A DNA stretch of 64,000 nucleotides from Telmatactis stephensoni (Eukaryota; Cnidaria; Anthozoa; Actiniaria; Isophelliidae): positions 310,001 through 374,000 of the forward strand of contig JALIZF010001768.1 in NCBI GenBank assembly GCA_029948255.1, written 5' to 3'. A program made the translations under genes and the position numbers. Below, in pieces: positions 35,301-45,500 of this stretch; position 1 is the first letter of the stretch; the number at the start of each line of letters is the position of its first letter. The notes under the pieces are model-generated. The model was not told the origin of the DNA. It did no database searches and was given only the letters and a program-made list of their open reading frames with translations.

Positions 35301-37976
35301 TTTATTTCATCATTTTAGTTGATTGATTTTGGGGCATTTCAAGCACCTCAGGGTTTGGGCCAAACACTATCTACACAGCCCCAACAGGTAAAAGAACATC
35401 TCAACAATAGAATAGGAATGCTACAGTGCAAGCATGTGTGCAGTTTTTAAGGTTTTTCCTACTGTTTTTTGACTGCGACACTAAGATTTTTTGAATGGTC
35501 TTTACAATAACTTTCTCTTGCTTGTCAAGCAAGAGAAAGTTGATCAATGATCAATCTGAGGCTCTCATCAACAATCACCTTTGTCTGAAGTTTAGTATGA
35601 GTGATATACATTTTATTGGGGTACGCATTGCCATATCAGTAATAAACATGATAGAAGCATTGAAATCACTGAAACTTACATGTAAATACTGATCACTTTG
35701 GATGAGATCCAGAAAATCCAATAGCATTTTGCACATATATGATATCAAGCAAATCATACATCTTCGAATCAAGAAGGGTTGAAGGGTTCCCTGTGAAAGT
35801 GACCTAAGTGACTTTTGGATGGATGTCCAGACATTGATTTTTTGGCACAGGAAATTTAATTGATATCATTTTATACCATTTAAAAAAATCAATAATGTCA
35901 CTTAGGCCATTTTCATATGGAAACCTTCATTATTGTGTATAGCATTCCACTTTCAGCCAATGTGTATTTCCTATGTTTGATGTTATTTCCATTATATATT
36001 GACTTATCCCTGAGCTTTGCTCTCTAGTTGGCCAGCCTTTCACAAACCACATCAACTTCTTCTGACAATAATGAGGAGTCACTTTTGAAAGATGATTCTT
36101 CTACAAACAAGTCTACCAAAGGTAAAAAAGGTTCCTTGTTTGTATTCATTGGCAAGGAGTTCATTAAGATTTTTACCGGAGGGCATTTGGCCTTGACACT
36201 TGGCCAAGACTATGGATACATGGAAAATATGTTTTTACAGATAGTCAAATTCCCAGTGCCAATTAAAACTTTAAAGTGGGATGACAATGAAATTTGAAAA
36301 TGACTTGAAACTCGGTTGAACTTATCTATATGGCTCCTATAATCACAAAGCAACATATTTTATTTCTATTCAAAAGAGACAGATCAAAATTATCAAGTAT
36401 ATTAGCATCTAAATTGTGAGTAAATGACGTCATTTACTCAAACCTATTGTTCTCTTGGCTTTTAAATCCAAATTTCTCGGTGATAATGAGCTTAAAATGC
36501 AGAAGTTTTGGGAAACTAATTCTTAATATGAATTTATTGTCATCACTGAGTTACTTCAACTAGGAATAATCCATTTCCAATTTTAACTGATTTTGATCGT
36601 TGTCCCCCTTTAAGGAACTCACAGTATTCATCATATAGTATTGAAATCCCCTTAAGATGCACACTTTCAAGTCTTGCTCTTGGGAGGTGTTTGTCCTAGA
36701 CATGGTCAAGATTTAGGTGCAATGCAATTCAAAGGAGATCATCCGTGAGGGTCTGCCTTAAAGAAAAGCCTACCCTTACATGGGTGTGGACTCCAAGCGA
36801 GTCTGAATTACCTATGATATGTTGTTAAATATATTGAATAAATTTATATATTTTGTCTATAGACAGTATAATGGCTTTGTTTGCAAAGAGTGGGTCCTCA
36901 AATCCTCAACCACCGATGTATGGTGTTCCAGGAGGCATGTACATCACCCCCCAACAACAACCAACAATGCAAACTAAACCACATAATATGATGAATGGCC
37001 CTCCCATGCAAGGTGGCCTGTATCATCATCATCAACCACAGATGATGCCAATGCATATGCAACAGCGTCTCATCCATCATGCAACACCTCAACAGCAACA
37101 GGCACAGGTAATGATGCATTTCAAGTCTGTATGTATTTGTATCTCATGAGACCTGGATCACACTAGTGCAAGTTCAAGTGACTTACATGTGTACAGTCTT
37201 GTTATTGCATTTTTCACATACTGTAGATATGAAAAAAAGACAAAGACTGCTAATGAGCACTACTTAGTCAGTGTGTGTGTTGCTTGAGCTTATGCTTATG
37301 TCACTAGTGAAAAGACAATCACTGCTAATGGGCTGAATATTAATGAGTCTGTGTATAGTTCTTGATCTTTCACTATAGTCACCACATGTAGGACTTTCCT
37401 TTTCTGCCAGAGACTAGCGATCTTCACCTCCTGTGAACAGCTCCATCACCAGCAACTGAACGAATCCTTGCTGTCAAGAATTTTTGGTGTTTGAAATAAA
37501 TGTTACATGCATTCGCCACTGTCTCTGGTACAGTTCAATTGACTTCTGCTTCATTTGAAGAGAAAAACCCTGCATGTGGCACATTTTGTTTGTCTTCTTT
37601 GTTTTTGCCATTTGTTGAGTTTCTATATGTGTGCTTCTTTTATCAACTCTTCACTTATTTTTCTCTTCAGTTGTCACAGATCCAGCAGCAAATGCAGCAA
37701 CTCAAACTCCAGAAAAACCCACAGACAACACAGTTTCCAGGACAACAACAACAGCAACAACAACAACAAATTAATCAACTCAATATGTACAATACCAACC
37801 CTAACATGTTTGCTCCACAACAAGCCATGAACTCAATGATGACAAATCAGCACATGATCAATTATCAACAACACCAGCAGCCAAAATATGTTAGTACCGG
37901 ACCTGTCAATAACGTTTACCCAATGAACACAATGCCATCAACAGGACACACATTCAATAATCAGTTATGGAAGTGA
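22627..37976 (+). CDS. SMAP1: SMAP-type ArfGAP (stromal membrane-associated protein)
   Basis: Coding exons: 22627-22741, 22860-22993, 23067-23152, 30946-31069, 33288-33362, 34554-34748, 35319-35387, 36028-36121, 36863-37107 and 37671-37976, totalling 1,443 nt (480 residues plus stop). All phases are consistent. The ArfGAP zinc finger is C32-x2-C35-x16-C52-x2-C55, with the arginine finger at R60 in GIHRNLG. The sequence [17 protein letters not shown] and the run to [20 protein letters not shown] match the SMAP subfamily. A clathrin-box motif LLSLD lies in exon 6 and a DSIMALFA motif in exon 9. A Gln/Met-rich C-terminal region ends NNQLWK, close to the vertebrate SMAP1/2 terminus. SMAP proteins activate GTP hydrolysis on Arf6/Arf1 and bind clathrin during endocytic and endosomal traffic. 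Human SMAP1 is about 467 residues. One gene probably represents the ancestor of SMAP1 and SMAP2, so the symbol marks subfamily rather than strict orthology. Intron 3 contains a complete unrelated gene. Confidence 0.93.
23182..23330. mobile_element. MITE with 25-bp perfect terminal inverted repeats, TA-flanked
   Basis: TAGAGTCGTTTTCGTATGAG (left) and CTCATACGAAAACGACTCTA (right) are exact reverse complements, extending to 25 bp. TA lies at each outer edge, as for Tc1/mariner-type insertion. The interior is rich in ACGGT words and related to the elements at 1.7 and 13.3 kb. It lies in SMAP intron 3, 29 bp after exon 3. Confidence 0.85.
24192..24689 (+). other. Upstream region of the nested gene, possible 5' UTR
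   Basis: A short ORF (24192-24392) and GC-richer sequence (including TTTGCGCGCGCAAAG near 24163-24177) precede the nested gene's ATG. It may hold the promoter and 5' UTR. The ORF has no splice link to the main frame that I can support. Confidence 0.25.
24690..29554 (+). CDS. Unrecognised about 1,022-residue protein nested in SMAP intron 3; frame broken at an A9 run
   Basis: Proposed exons: 24690-26176, 27675-28327, 28432-28524 and 28718-29554. Introns are GT-AG in phases 1, 0 and 0. Exon 1 is open from an ATG preceded by an in-frame TGA until the nine-A run at 25415-25423, where one extra A shifts the frame. Ignoring one A gives an uninterrupted frame, and the total becomes a multiple of three (1,023 codons). 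Residues 9-34 form a C2H2-like finger (C9-x4-C14-x12-H27-x6-H34). A charged segment with [15 protein letters not shown] follows. The middle has Cys/His-bearing regions such as [14 protein letters not shown] and an aromatic motif [14 protein letters not shown]. The C-terminus is acidic and basic by turns and ends [10 protein letters not shown] recognise no family for the body. A domesticated transposon gene or a lineage-specific family are both possible. A polyadenylation signal at 29667 supports its own transcript. Confidence 0.6.
26177..27674 (+). other. Intron 1 of the nested gene, with TAA microsatellite
   Basis: Donor GTAAGAA follows 26176 and acceptor AACAG ends at 27674; the split codon G|GT is Gly. 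A TAA repeat spans about 26262-26322. A sequence beginning AGGGACCATAGAGCACC at about 26626 reappears inverted near 42365-42405, so an unclassified dispersed repeat begins here. Simple sequence and short inverted pairs fill the rest. Confidence 0.55.
29667..29672 (+). terminator. Polyadenylation signal for the nested gene
   Basis: AATAAA lies 113 bp after the stop at 29554, in the + orientation, well before SMAP exon 4. It would let the nested gene end its transcript within the host intron. Confidence 0.5.
30026..30275. repeat. Imperfect direct duplication, unit about 135 bp
   Basis: The stretch CTCAGGAGACAAGTATTTTC...ATACAGTGGAAATCTGCCTT (from about 30040) recurs from about 30177 with about 90% visual similarity. 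GAAAGTTTGAAT precedes both units. It lies in SMAP intron 3, downstream of the nested gene. Confidence 0.7.
31646..31919. mobile_element. Foldback MITE in SMAP intron 4
   Basis: GACCTGTGAAGGTCAAAGTC at 31646 is mirrored by GACTTCGACCTTCACAGGTC ending 31919. Inner arms around CAATCAAATCACTTGACC and its reverse complement extend the similarity to about 90 bp per arm. Just outside, TTAAATGGGGCTCTTT occurs directly on both sides (about 31550 and 31977), suggesting an older repeat into which it inserted. Confidence 0.7.
32116..32287. mobile_element. MITE-like inverted repeat in SMAP intron 4
   Basis: GTGTAGTTCCAGAAAATATC near the left end and GATATTTTCTAGAACTACAC at the right are near-perfect reverse complements, enclosing GGAGGGGAGG and GTGGGGGTATG segments. 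It is non-coding. Confidence 0.65.
32393..32600 (-). mobile_element. 3' tail of a LINE-like element (inferred)
   Basis: On the minus strand the element ends ...AAATAAAAATTGAATCTTGA with a short TTGAATC repeat, the form taken by CR1/L2-like 3' ends. No coding part was found, so it is heavily truncated. Confidence 0.4.
33560..33905. mobile_element. Inverted-repeat element with an internal tandem duplication
   Basis: Left-end words ATAGCTATTTCATAAAAGGTTGAC and GGTGATTGCACAACC... are mirrored right of centre (GTGCAATCACCAATCAC, GTCAACCTTTTTAAAATAGC). In the middle, TAAGGTCTTTACTGCATGG is duplicated head-to-tail at about 33717-33763. It lies in SMAP intron 5. Confidence 0.6.
35779..35927. mobile_element. 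MITE with GGTTCCCTGTGAAAGTGAC ends
   Basis: The left end GGTTCCCTGTGAAAGTGACC, then TAAGTGAC, is mirrored by GTCACTTAGGCCATTTTCAT...GGAAACC. The inverted repeats are about 28 bp and imperfect. It lies in SMAP intron 7. Confidence 0.6.
36417..36440. promoter_or_regulatory. 24-bp perfect palindrome centred on a CRE core
   Basis: The sequence from 36417 to 36440 reads the same on both strands, with TGACGTCA at its centre and TGAGTAAA/TTTACTCA on the flanks. It could bind a bZIP dimer or be a chance perfect hairpin. It is in SMAP intron 8. Confidence 0.35.
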
Positions 37977-38010
37977 GCAAGTATTTTGTGTTAATAATGT
38001 AATTCCACAA

Positions 38011-38393
38011 ATACTTGAGGCTCTGGGGTGTTGGTGCATTTAGAAGTATATTATAGTAGGTTGGGGTTTGATTTTCAGCCTTGTGGGATATGGTTGCTGG
38101 TGTTTGTCTAGGATAATGTTTGGTGACAAACTTTGTAGGAAGGATATGGCTTGCTGACAAGCCATCATGACTTTCCACCAAGCTTATTCAACAAAATTTG
38201 CCACCAAAGTTTATTGGGTGTGGTTTTGCTAACAGGCCTTCTTGTGTAAGGCTGACAACAACAAGCTTACTGGGTGTGTGTGTGTCATGAATAGTATTTG
38301 GCACCCCCCAAAAAAGTAGCTGAAAGTCAATCATAGTTTCTTATCAGTGGAGAGGGGAGGGTTTAACATAAAAAGTCCAGAGCCTCAGTAGCT
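38011..38393. repeat. Possible inverted-repeat element in the SMAP 3' region
   Basis: TTGAGGCTCTGG at 38011 is mirrored by CCAGAGCCTCA near 38382-38393. The interior repeats AAGCTTATT/CAAAGTTTATTGGGTGTG-like words. The ends are short, so this is a tentative MITE. Confidence 0.35.
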
Positions 38394-38671
38394 GTACAGA
38401 GATTTTATTAGGTGCCTGTGATCTTCCAAAGCATTATTTTGATTGTACAGACCAAGTGTGCTATCTTTACCAAGATATGAACACATATTTTATGATCGCT
38501 ATCAAATTCATTTCCAGAATTAATAATAATAATTCTCTTATTGTATTATTGTCAAGGTCTTCTCCAAAATACAATATGTTCATGTATATGTTTTAGACTT
38601 ATTTACTCAGTGACGTCATTCACTGCCTTTATTTCATTATTTTTGTTTTCTTTGCTTGAAATTCTTAGTAG

Positions 38672-38677
38672 AATAAA
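38672..38677 (+). terminator. Candidate SMAP polyadenylation signal
   Basis: AATAAA occurs about 700 bp after the SMAP stop at 37976, followed by T-rich sequence. Shorter 3' UTR ends using variant signals are possible. Confidence 0.35.
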
Positions 38678-38915
38678 GCTATTTTTCTAGTCTTCTCTGT
38701 CATCTAATGCCATCTTGTAGAAATCTTGAAGGAGGAGATTCTCTGACAAAATAGTTTGTCTTCAAATTTTGTCAAGTCACTTCACTTATTATTTGAGGCA
38801 ATTTGCAACAAATGGTTAGGCTTGCACTGTTATTTTGTGTATAATAACTATCCATTTATTCATGTAGAGAAACAATACAGTTTCAACTAATCTATAATTA
38901 ATATTGTTTGAAGTA

Positions 38916-39059
38916 GAGTGATTTTATTTAACCCATAAAAGAAAGTTAACTAACTACTGAGTACTAGTAAATAATGAACAAAAGAAAACAATGGGTTTAG
39001 AGTCTATTGCTAACTATTATGTGTACTATTTTTTCATCGGTTGAAGAAAATCGCTCTAG
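38916..39059. mobile_element. MITE with TAGAGTGATTTT ends
   Basis: The left end TAGAGTGATTTTATTTAACC and right end GAAGAAAATCGCTCTA are imperfect inverted repeats. The interior includes ACTAACTACTGAGTACTAGT. It has the same terminal signature as 14558-14682 and 40816-41740. Confidence 0.6.
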
Positions 39060-39919
39060 TTTGTCAAATAACAAAGTCGTCTTGTTGTTATTGTGTTTTG
39101 TAGCTTCTTTTATAATGTCGCTCAGAACTTGTTCATATTTGAAACAGTCGTTATCTTTTTAGTGGAGAGTACAGAGTCGTTGTTGTAGAGCAGTACCGGA
39201 AGTGTGTCCTGTCAACCGAGCACAATGCATTGTGCATGTACATGTACATTATGCTAATCAAACTTACAAAAAAATACTTTATAAACACAACTCTAACCTC
39301 TCAAATACTCCAGTTTACTAATTCTCGAATTAATCATTTCTCTGTTTAGATAATAAGCATAAACTTACTGATACAGCTCGTTGTATTGTTGTTCTTAGTC
39401 TGAATTTTGTAGATCATTCTAGAGAACTTTGCATTCACTATACTGATACAACAACTAGAGAATTTAGAGCTTGATATTGTACAAATGTTTCAGATTCTTT
39501 TTTAGATTAAAAAATACTGTATAAGTAGATAACATAAAAGAATGATTTGCTAATTATGACAGGAATTATAAAAAAATCGAAATTCCTGTAAGTTGCTATC
39601 GTGCCATATTGTAACCGTGATGTTTACAGTCGTACAAAAATCTGGATATGTTACGAGTGTGAACTCAACACTATAAACGTTTTTCATAGTTTTAGTTTAG
39701 CATACTTTACTTTCCACCAATATTCTAACATATATAATTAATGCTAATTAAAATCTTGTAATAGAAATAGGATGTTCACAGTTTCCATGCTGTGACATAT
39801 CTCAAAAGTGTAATAATATGAGTGTTTCAATGTGTACAATGTACATGTACAAAACAGGATTTGACCAATAAAATACAAAACCGAAGAAGGGCCATATATA
39901 TGTGATATTTTGATGCGTT

Positions 39920-40152
39920 AAGGCGGTGTTACACGAGACGATTTTTAACGCGATTTTCCGCGCAACGTTGCAACAACTTGCAATTTTGCGTTGCGAGTTT
40001 CTGACTTGGATTCAAAAACTCGCAACGCGTTGCCGAAGCGAAAATTGCAACGAAAATCGTTCCAATTGTCATGTTACATGCACGAGAAAGATTTTTAACG
40101 CAACGCCGTTGCGCTGAAAATCGTTAAAAATCGTCTCGTGTAACACCGCCTT
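39920..40152. mobile_element. MITE with 31-bp perfect terminal inverted repeats
   Basis: AAGGCGGTGTTACACGAGAC at the left and GTCTCGTGTAACACCGCCTT at the right are exact reverse complements, extending inward through GATTTTTAACG. The interior is GCAAC/GTTGC-rich. It is non-coding. Confidence 0.9.
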
Positions 40153-40480
40153 TTTTGTGTCGTCAGGCAAGGGAGTTTAAGCCTTGCGTGACGACAAAAA
40201 ACGGCTGCAAAGGAGATCGAGACTGATGGGATGTGTAACGTTTTCTGCAACGTTGAGCGTCACACCAATGCATGGTGTGTCCAACCCTGTGTATTGTACG
40301 TAATGTTGCAAGAAATGTTGCAGGAATAGAACTCGGTGCTAAACCTGCAACTATTGCGCGCATTTGTTGTAAGGGTTGACGTACAGTGCAAAACTGTTGC
40401 GTGCAATGTAGCAGAAAAAGATACAAGAAATGTTGCATCGGACGTATATGTGTGGGCAAGGAGTCAATAAACATGAAAAT
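40153..40480. repeat. GTTGC/TGCAAC-rich repeat region
   Basis: A hairpin TGTCGTCAGGCAAGG...CCTTGCGTGACGACA at about 40158-40197 is followed by dispersed TGCAAC/GTTGC words. One run (AATAGAACTCGGTGCTAAAC) resembles AGTAGAACTCGATCCTTG near 1270. It is probably an old element of the same compositional group; a 125-residue minus-strand ORF across it is not a gene. Confidence 0.45.
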
Positions 40481-40815
40481 AACTCGGAAAAATCTAGATA
40501 CAGGCGTGCAATATAACAAAAGCAGTATAACTATGTGCATGGCTGTTATTTACTAAGAACGGCCTTGATTCACATTATCATGCATACTTCATGCACCCGC
40601 GCTTACTATGTCACACTCCACCCAAACTTTTAATGCAGTTGTGTGGAAAAAACAACAACAACAACTACAAAAAAAAGACGATATACACAATAAATTTATC
40701 TAATGGTGAAGACCCACGCACTCAAATGAAATGAACCACTTCGACTCTAGATATCCATTGATAACTGATTATCTTTATCCCACGATGTTTCTGTTGCAAT
40801 GCATTGACTATCGCG

Positions 40816-41740
40816 TAGAGTGATTTTCATTTGCCCGTGAACAGGGTAGTAATGGGGTTAACTGACAACTGATAAATGGCCAAACATGCCACTGACAACT
40901 GACAAACAAGGCTTTTTTGTACTGATAACTGACAACAAAAATGATAACTGACAACTGAGATTTTTTGTTGCTTATCTAAAATGTACAGATAAAATCTTAA
41001 AAACTCATGTAAAAGCCGCTGAAAGGACCACAAAATGGCACTTATTTGCTTTTGGGTTCTCTGTGTCGACTTTGAACATGTCTACCGAGTGAAGATTTTG
41101 ATTGTCTGGACTCTAGTTCTGGTAAATATTAAACTGGCCACGTGTAGCCAAGTATATAACCGGCTCGGATTACTAGCCAGTTTCACAATAGCTACGTACT
41201 CTAGACACGCCCATATATTAAATAGTGAAAGAGCAGAGTATTTTGTTTATAGGGATATCATAAAATGAAATATTCAAATAATATCTGGCATGTTATTGTC
41301 AGTAATATATTTTGTGCCTTAACATGTGCATGCACGAGGTCCTTGTAGATCCTCTTGAGCATCACAAAAGCAAAACAAAACATGAAAAAAAGTTTTAAAA
41401 GCATCTTTTAAACTACGTATGAAGTAAAAATAGTGTTTTATTGGCTAAAAACATGCGCAATGTGAAAAAAATCTGTAGTTGAAAATTAATGTTTAACTAA
41501 TATTTTACTGACAAACTAAGAATTGTACTGACAAATGACTAAATTTTTAGCTGATAACTGACAAACGAGCGAAATTCTGACTGACAACTGACATCAGACC
41601 ACCCCCACTGATTACTACCCTGCGTGAAAGAATTGGCAAACTAATAGTTCGAAGTAGACTCTAAACCAATTGTTACTTTCGTTCTTAACTACTACAAAGT
41701 AAATAGTAATTTTTTTCACGGGCGAATGAAAATCTCTCTA
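40816..41740. mobile_element. Outer MITE with TAGAGTGATTTTCAT ends, interrupted
   Basis: The left end TAGAGTGATTTTCATTTGCC, then CGTGAA, and the right end TTCACGGGCGAATGAAAATC, then TCTCTA, are inverted repeats. The interior is taken up mainly by the element at 40842-41622. Confidence 0.75.
40842..41622. mobile_element. Inner CAGGG...CCCTG element with 6-bp TSD and TGACAACTGA repeats
   Basis: It begins CAGGGTAGTAATGGGG and ends ATTACTACCCTG. Direct flanks CGTGAA at 40836-40841 and 41623-41628 are a perfect 6-bp duplication. Near both ends it carries runs of the word ACTGACA/TGATAACTGACAA. The ends and duplication length match 12990-13209, so both belong to one family. No transposase is seen in the 780-bp body. 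Confidence 0.8.
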
Positions 41741-41771
41741 TCTGATCTTAGCGTTGGATTTACGGTAGCCT

Positions 41772-41838
41772 TAGTTCAGTCCCAGACGTCTCTTTCTTGC
41801 CGTCCTGGAGCGGCAAGGAAGAGAGTCTGGGACTGGAC
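41772..41838. mobile_element. 67-bp hairpin insertion with 11-bp direct flanks
   Basis: TAGTTCAGTCCCAGACG...GTCTGGGACTGGAC folds on itself through TCTTTCTTGCCG and CGGCAAGGAAGA. TACGGTAGCCT occurs directly at 41761-41771 and 41839-41849, giving a long target duplication. It is a very short mobile hairpin. Confidence 0.75.
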
Positions 41839-42099
41839 TACGGTAGCCTGTGATGCCCTATCAAAACGACTGTAAAGTCAAAATCTGATGTAATGATTTA
41901 TTTAGGTTTGAAAATTATATTTATTTTTACAAATTGTTAAAATATGACTCGTCATCTTACATTACAAAATGAATAAATAAAAGTCAAAAACTATCCTTTA
42001 TTACAGGTTTTGGAAAACCGGTTTAGCTTGTTTTTACGTACGGACGACTTTTTCCACTGACAAACAATACAAAAGCAAGAGAAGGAGTAAAGGACGAGG

Positions 42100-42565
42100 A
42101 AGCTGGTGAAAAATCGTCAGACGCGAAGAATGTTATCGTTAAGTTTAATGCGCGCATTTCTTAATAGAAACTGTACATTTGCACACTCATAAAAACTTAC
42201 ATGTATAAAAGGCTTGTATAAATAGCGGAATACTGTTGTAGTGACCGCGGAGACGGGGGCTATAGCCCACCTTTCTGCGCTACCTACTCAAATGTTTATG
42301 TTCTGTTTGAAAACGTTTTGGACTGGCTAGTCTACTTTGATCGACTATATTTTCAAATACTAGCCCCCCACTTTTCAATGTGCTCCACGGTCCCTGTATT
42401 GTATCAAATTCTATCAATTGATGTTAATTTTAGCAAGTATCCTCATTAATATATTAATCATTTAATTCAGTTAACTTAATTAGAACTTTTCCCATGTTCT
42501 ATCCTGAGTAACACGAATTGACAAGTAGATTATTTCCTATTACACACTTTCTTGTTCAGTCAGCA
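42100..42565. other. 3' flank of HIT/GalT-like copy A
   Basis: It holds an inverted stretch (about 42365-42405) that matches the start of the repeat at about 26626, and AT-rich sequence that is probably the copy A 3' UTR. No gene is seen. Confidence 0.4.
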
Positions 42566-45500
42566 TTAAAGCCATTCCAGCTTGTTGGCCAAGATGAATG
42601 GGTCTTCATTCACAATAGCACTTCCATAAAGCCTCATACTACACACATCTGAGGTCATTCCTTTGTTGATATCTCCTCTATCAACCAAGTGTGCTATGAA
42701 GGGCATTCTACTGCCACTGGGCTCACTAGGCTTCAAACGCTTGGGGGAACCAGATGGTGGACGCAAGTTTCCATTCTCCAGGGGAGGAAACTGTATACAT
42801 AAGTTAAAACACTGTGAGTCAAAGGTGTTTACAAGCAAATCAACTGCTTTGTAAACAGCAGACTTGAAATCATCAGTTAAATCCCAGCAGAAAACTTTGA
42901 ACTCATAACCACAATATGGAGTCAGGTGGAGCAACATCCATGCATCACCAACAGGCTTTGCAAGGTTGAGTTTCTGATGAGCTTCTATAAAATCATCAAA
43001 ATAATTGCACCCAGGATATTCTTGAGAATAAAGCTTGGAAACCTGCTTTGCACGTTCCCAGTGGCCATAGTGGAATTCCTCAGCAAGACACATGTGGGCG
43101 TGTCCATGGTGTTGTGATGCCCCTGCACGAGACCTACAGTTCCAAGAAATGTTTGGGTAGATAAAGTTTGGGTGTTTCTCATGTGTGATGTCAAACCATC
43201 GCTTGGCCAGGTCAAACATGTCAAATACTTTGGCCTGAAATAAGAAGAACCAGCACCTTCAGTAATACAGATAAGAAGAGAAGAGAGGATAGTGTGGAAG
43301 GGTGTGGTCCCAGTCAGGTTGCTTTTGACCTTTTGAAGTCCAGGAAGTGGATGTACATCATTGCTGTCAGTGGTGGATACATGTAGTGCTCTCCCAGGGG
43401 AGGGGGGGGGGGGCACTCCCATATATTTGCTATATGGAGATGCTCTGCCTCAAAGGGGTACCTTTTTGAGGTCAGCTACACGGAAAGCTACACGGAAAGT
43501 AAAGAAGTAGAAACAAGGATATGAAGTCACTTGGAATTGAACTCGGGACCTCTTGCACTGAAGGCCCTGCACTAACCAACTGTGCCATCCTTGCTCCTAG
43601 GTATCAAAAGGGTCCTAGTATGAAAAGCAGTGGCAAATAATTCAGCCCTTGCCATGTACATATAAGCCAAGCCAAGTACCTCAGTTATATGGCCTGGTGG
43701 GTGATCTTTGAATACAATCATTGTATGTAGTGCATCATATTTGGCTACATTTGAAGCTGTTAGGGCAGACACATTTTCCAGGCGACCAAAAAGATCTTAA
43801 ATAAAACATAAAAAATTATGATCACAATTCAGAATTTATTGGGTTGCTTAATCAGTGATTATGATGATGATGGTTGATTGATTGATATGAGCACAATAAC
43901 ACAATAAATTTCTAAAGGTACAGTAATATGAGCAACAAAATCACCCAACTTGTCTCGCAACATCATTGTAAAACGAGTTGAAGAGCGATGCTGTGCGTTT
44001 TTCCACCTGAAAACAAACTTGTCTCGCAACAAAATAGTTTGCTGCAAGTTGAAAAAGTCTGTTGCAGCAAGTAGACAGTCCCTCAACTTTTTGCAACAAA
44101 ATTTCATGATGTTGCATGTATTACTACCCCAAAGTCAACTTGTCTTGCAGCAAACTGCGAAATGGCTTCCTTCTCGTTCGTGATTGATCCAATCAGAAGT
44201 CAGGATTTACTCATCCTTACATAATTGTATATTAGACTCTATGTAAATCTATACCTTCAGCAGTGAGTTGATAAGGTGTACAAAAGTCACATCCTTCAAC
44301 AGGTCCGTCAGTTGTTGACATTTCTCTTTTAAGTGGCTCAGATTTGTTGTTGTATGGCTTGCAGGCCCTTGCAGCATTAAAACATGTCTGATTACATGAC
44401 CAGCGATCAAATACTCGAACTGAAGGAAGTAATAGTATATTTTATCTTACAGTAATTCTCAAAATAATGCATTAAACTCTGACCTTCAGAAAGTCTGTTG
44501 GAATTTGCTTGGCCATTCACGTCCATACCCACCAAAGCAAAAAATCAAAATATTAATAATAAAGATACTTAAAAACCTACCAAATGACCAAATCCGATCT
44601 TTAGACAATTAAATTTAATTGTTTTAGCATTTATTTAGTAGTTTGATCTTTGTATTTCTCACGGAAGGGAATAACCAACAGAAGGAAGTACATTGTAGGG
44701 TAGGGAGGTATGTGAAGGGAAGGGAAAGGAGGGGAAGTGAAGTGAGTAAAGCTCTGATGAAAGGGAAGGGAAAAATAGGGAATGGAAGTGAAGGGAAAGT
44801 AAGAGAAGTAAAGGGAATGAAAGAGAGAAGAGGGGAGGGGAGGGAAAGTAAAGTTTCCAAGTTCTTCTTTTATTTTTGTCTGCTTATCTGTGAAAGAAGG
44901 TATGAATGTGCCCTACAGTAACAGTGTGGGTATACATTAGCCTCCTCCACAGGCAACTCCTATTTTACTTTTGGGCTTCCTGTCTTACAAAATAGAGACT
45001 GGGAATGAACTTTCGCTCTTCTGTTTCGATCCCACAGGAAACCCAATAAAGGAAAGGAAGTAGCCTACAGAGGAGGCTAGGTATACATGTGTACTATACT
45101 GTGCCATGCTATAAGGGGCTAAACAGTAGTTTACTTTTTCACAGTCATATAGTCTGCTCTAATGATATCATGCACAAAGCAATTAAGCTAGTGTCAGGGT
45201 ATTGTTCTCTCACAAAATAAGAGAATAAAATGTTTTTTTAATTCAAAAGTTCTAAATAGAATGTAATAGCCCACTTTCGATATTGGTTGAGATGCCACAC
45301 ACAAAAGAATCAGTTCGAGGCTCTGGGGAATAATGCTTAGGGGCTGTTCATTTTTTATCAGGGAGGGGGGGGCGGGGTGGTAGAATTCCAGCAGGAGTCC
45401 ATACAAGAAAAACTAGCCCCCTCTATAAGCCTGATTTTTTTTAATGACCCCCCTCCCCCCAAAAAAAAATTCCACTGCTCCCCTCCCTCCCTGATAAAAA

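Noticed and set aside
36122..36297. Continuation of the SMAP exon 8 reading frame
   Set aside because: It runs past a good GTAAAA donor into intron. Splicing to 36863 restores the DSIMALF motif typical of the family.
40163..40540. 125-residue minus-strand ORF
   Set aside because: It lies over a GTTGC-rich repeat, has no recognisable domain and no splice or start context.
43515..43592. A functional tRNA gene
   Set aside because: A-box and B-box words are present but the acceptor and anticodon stems do not pair well and a non-tRNA tail follows, so a SINE or pseudogene is more likely.
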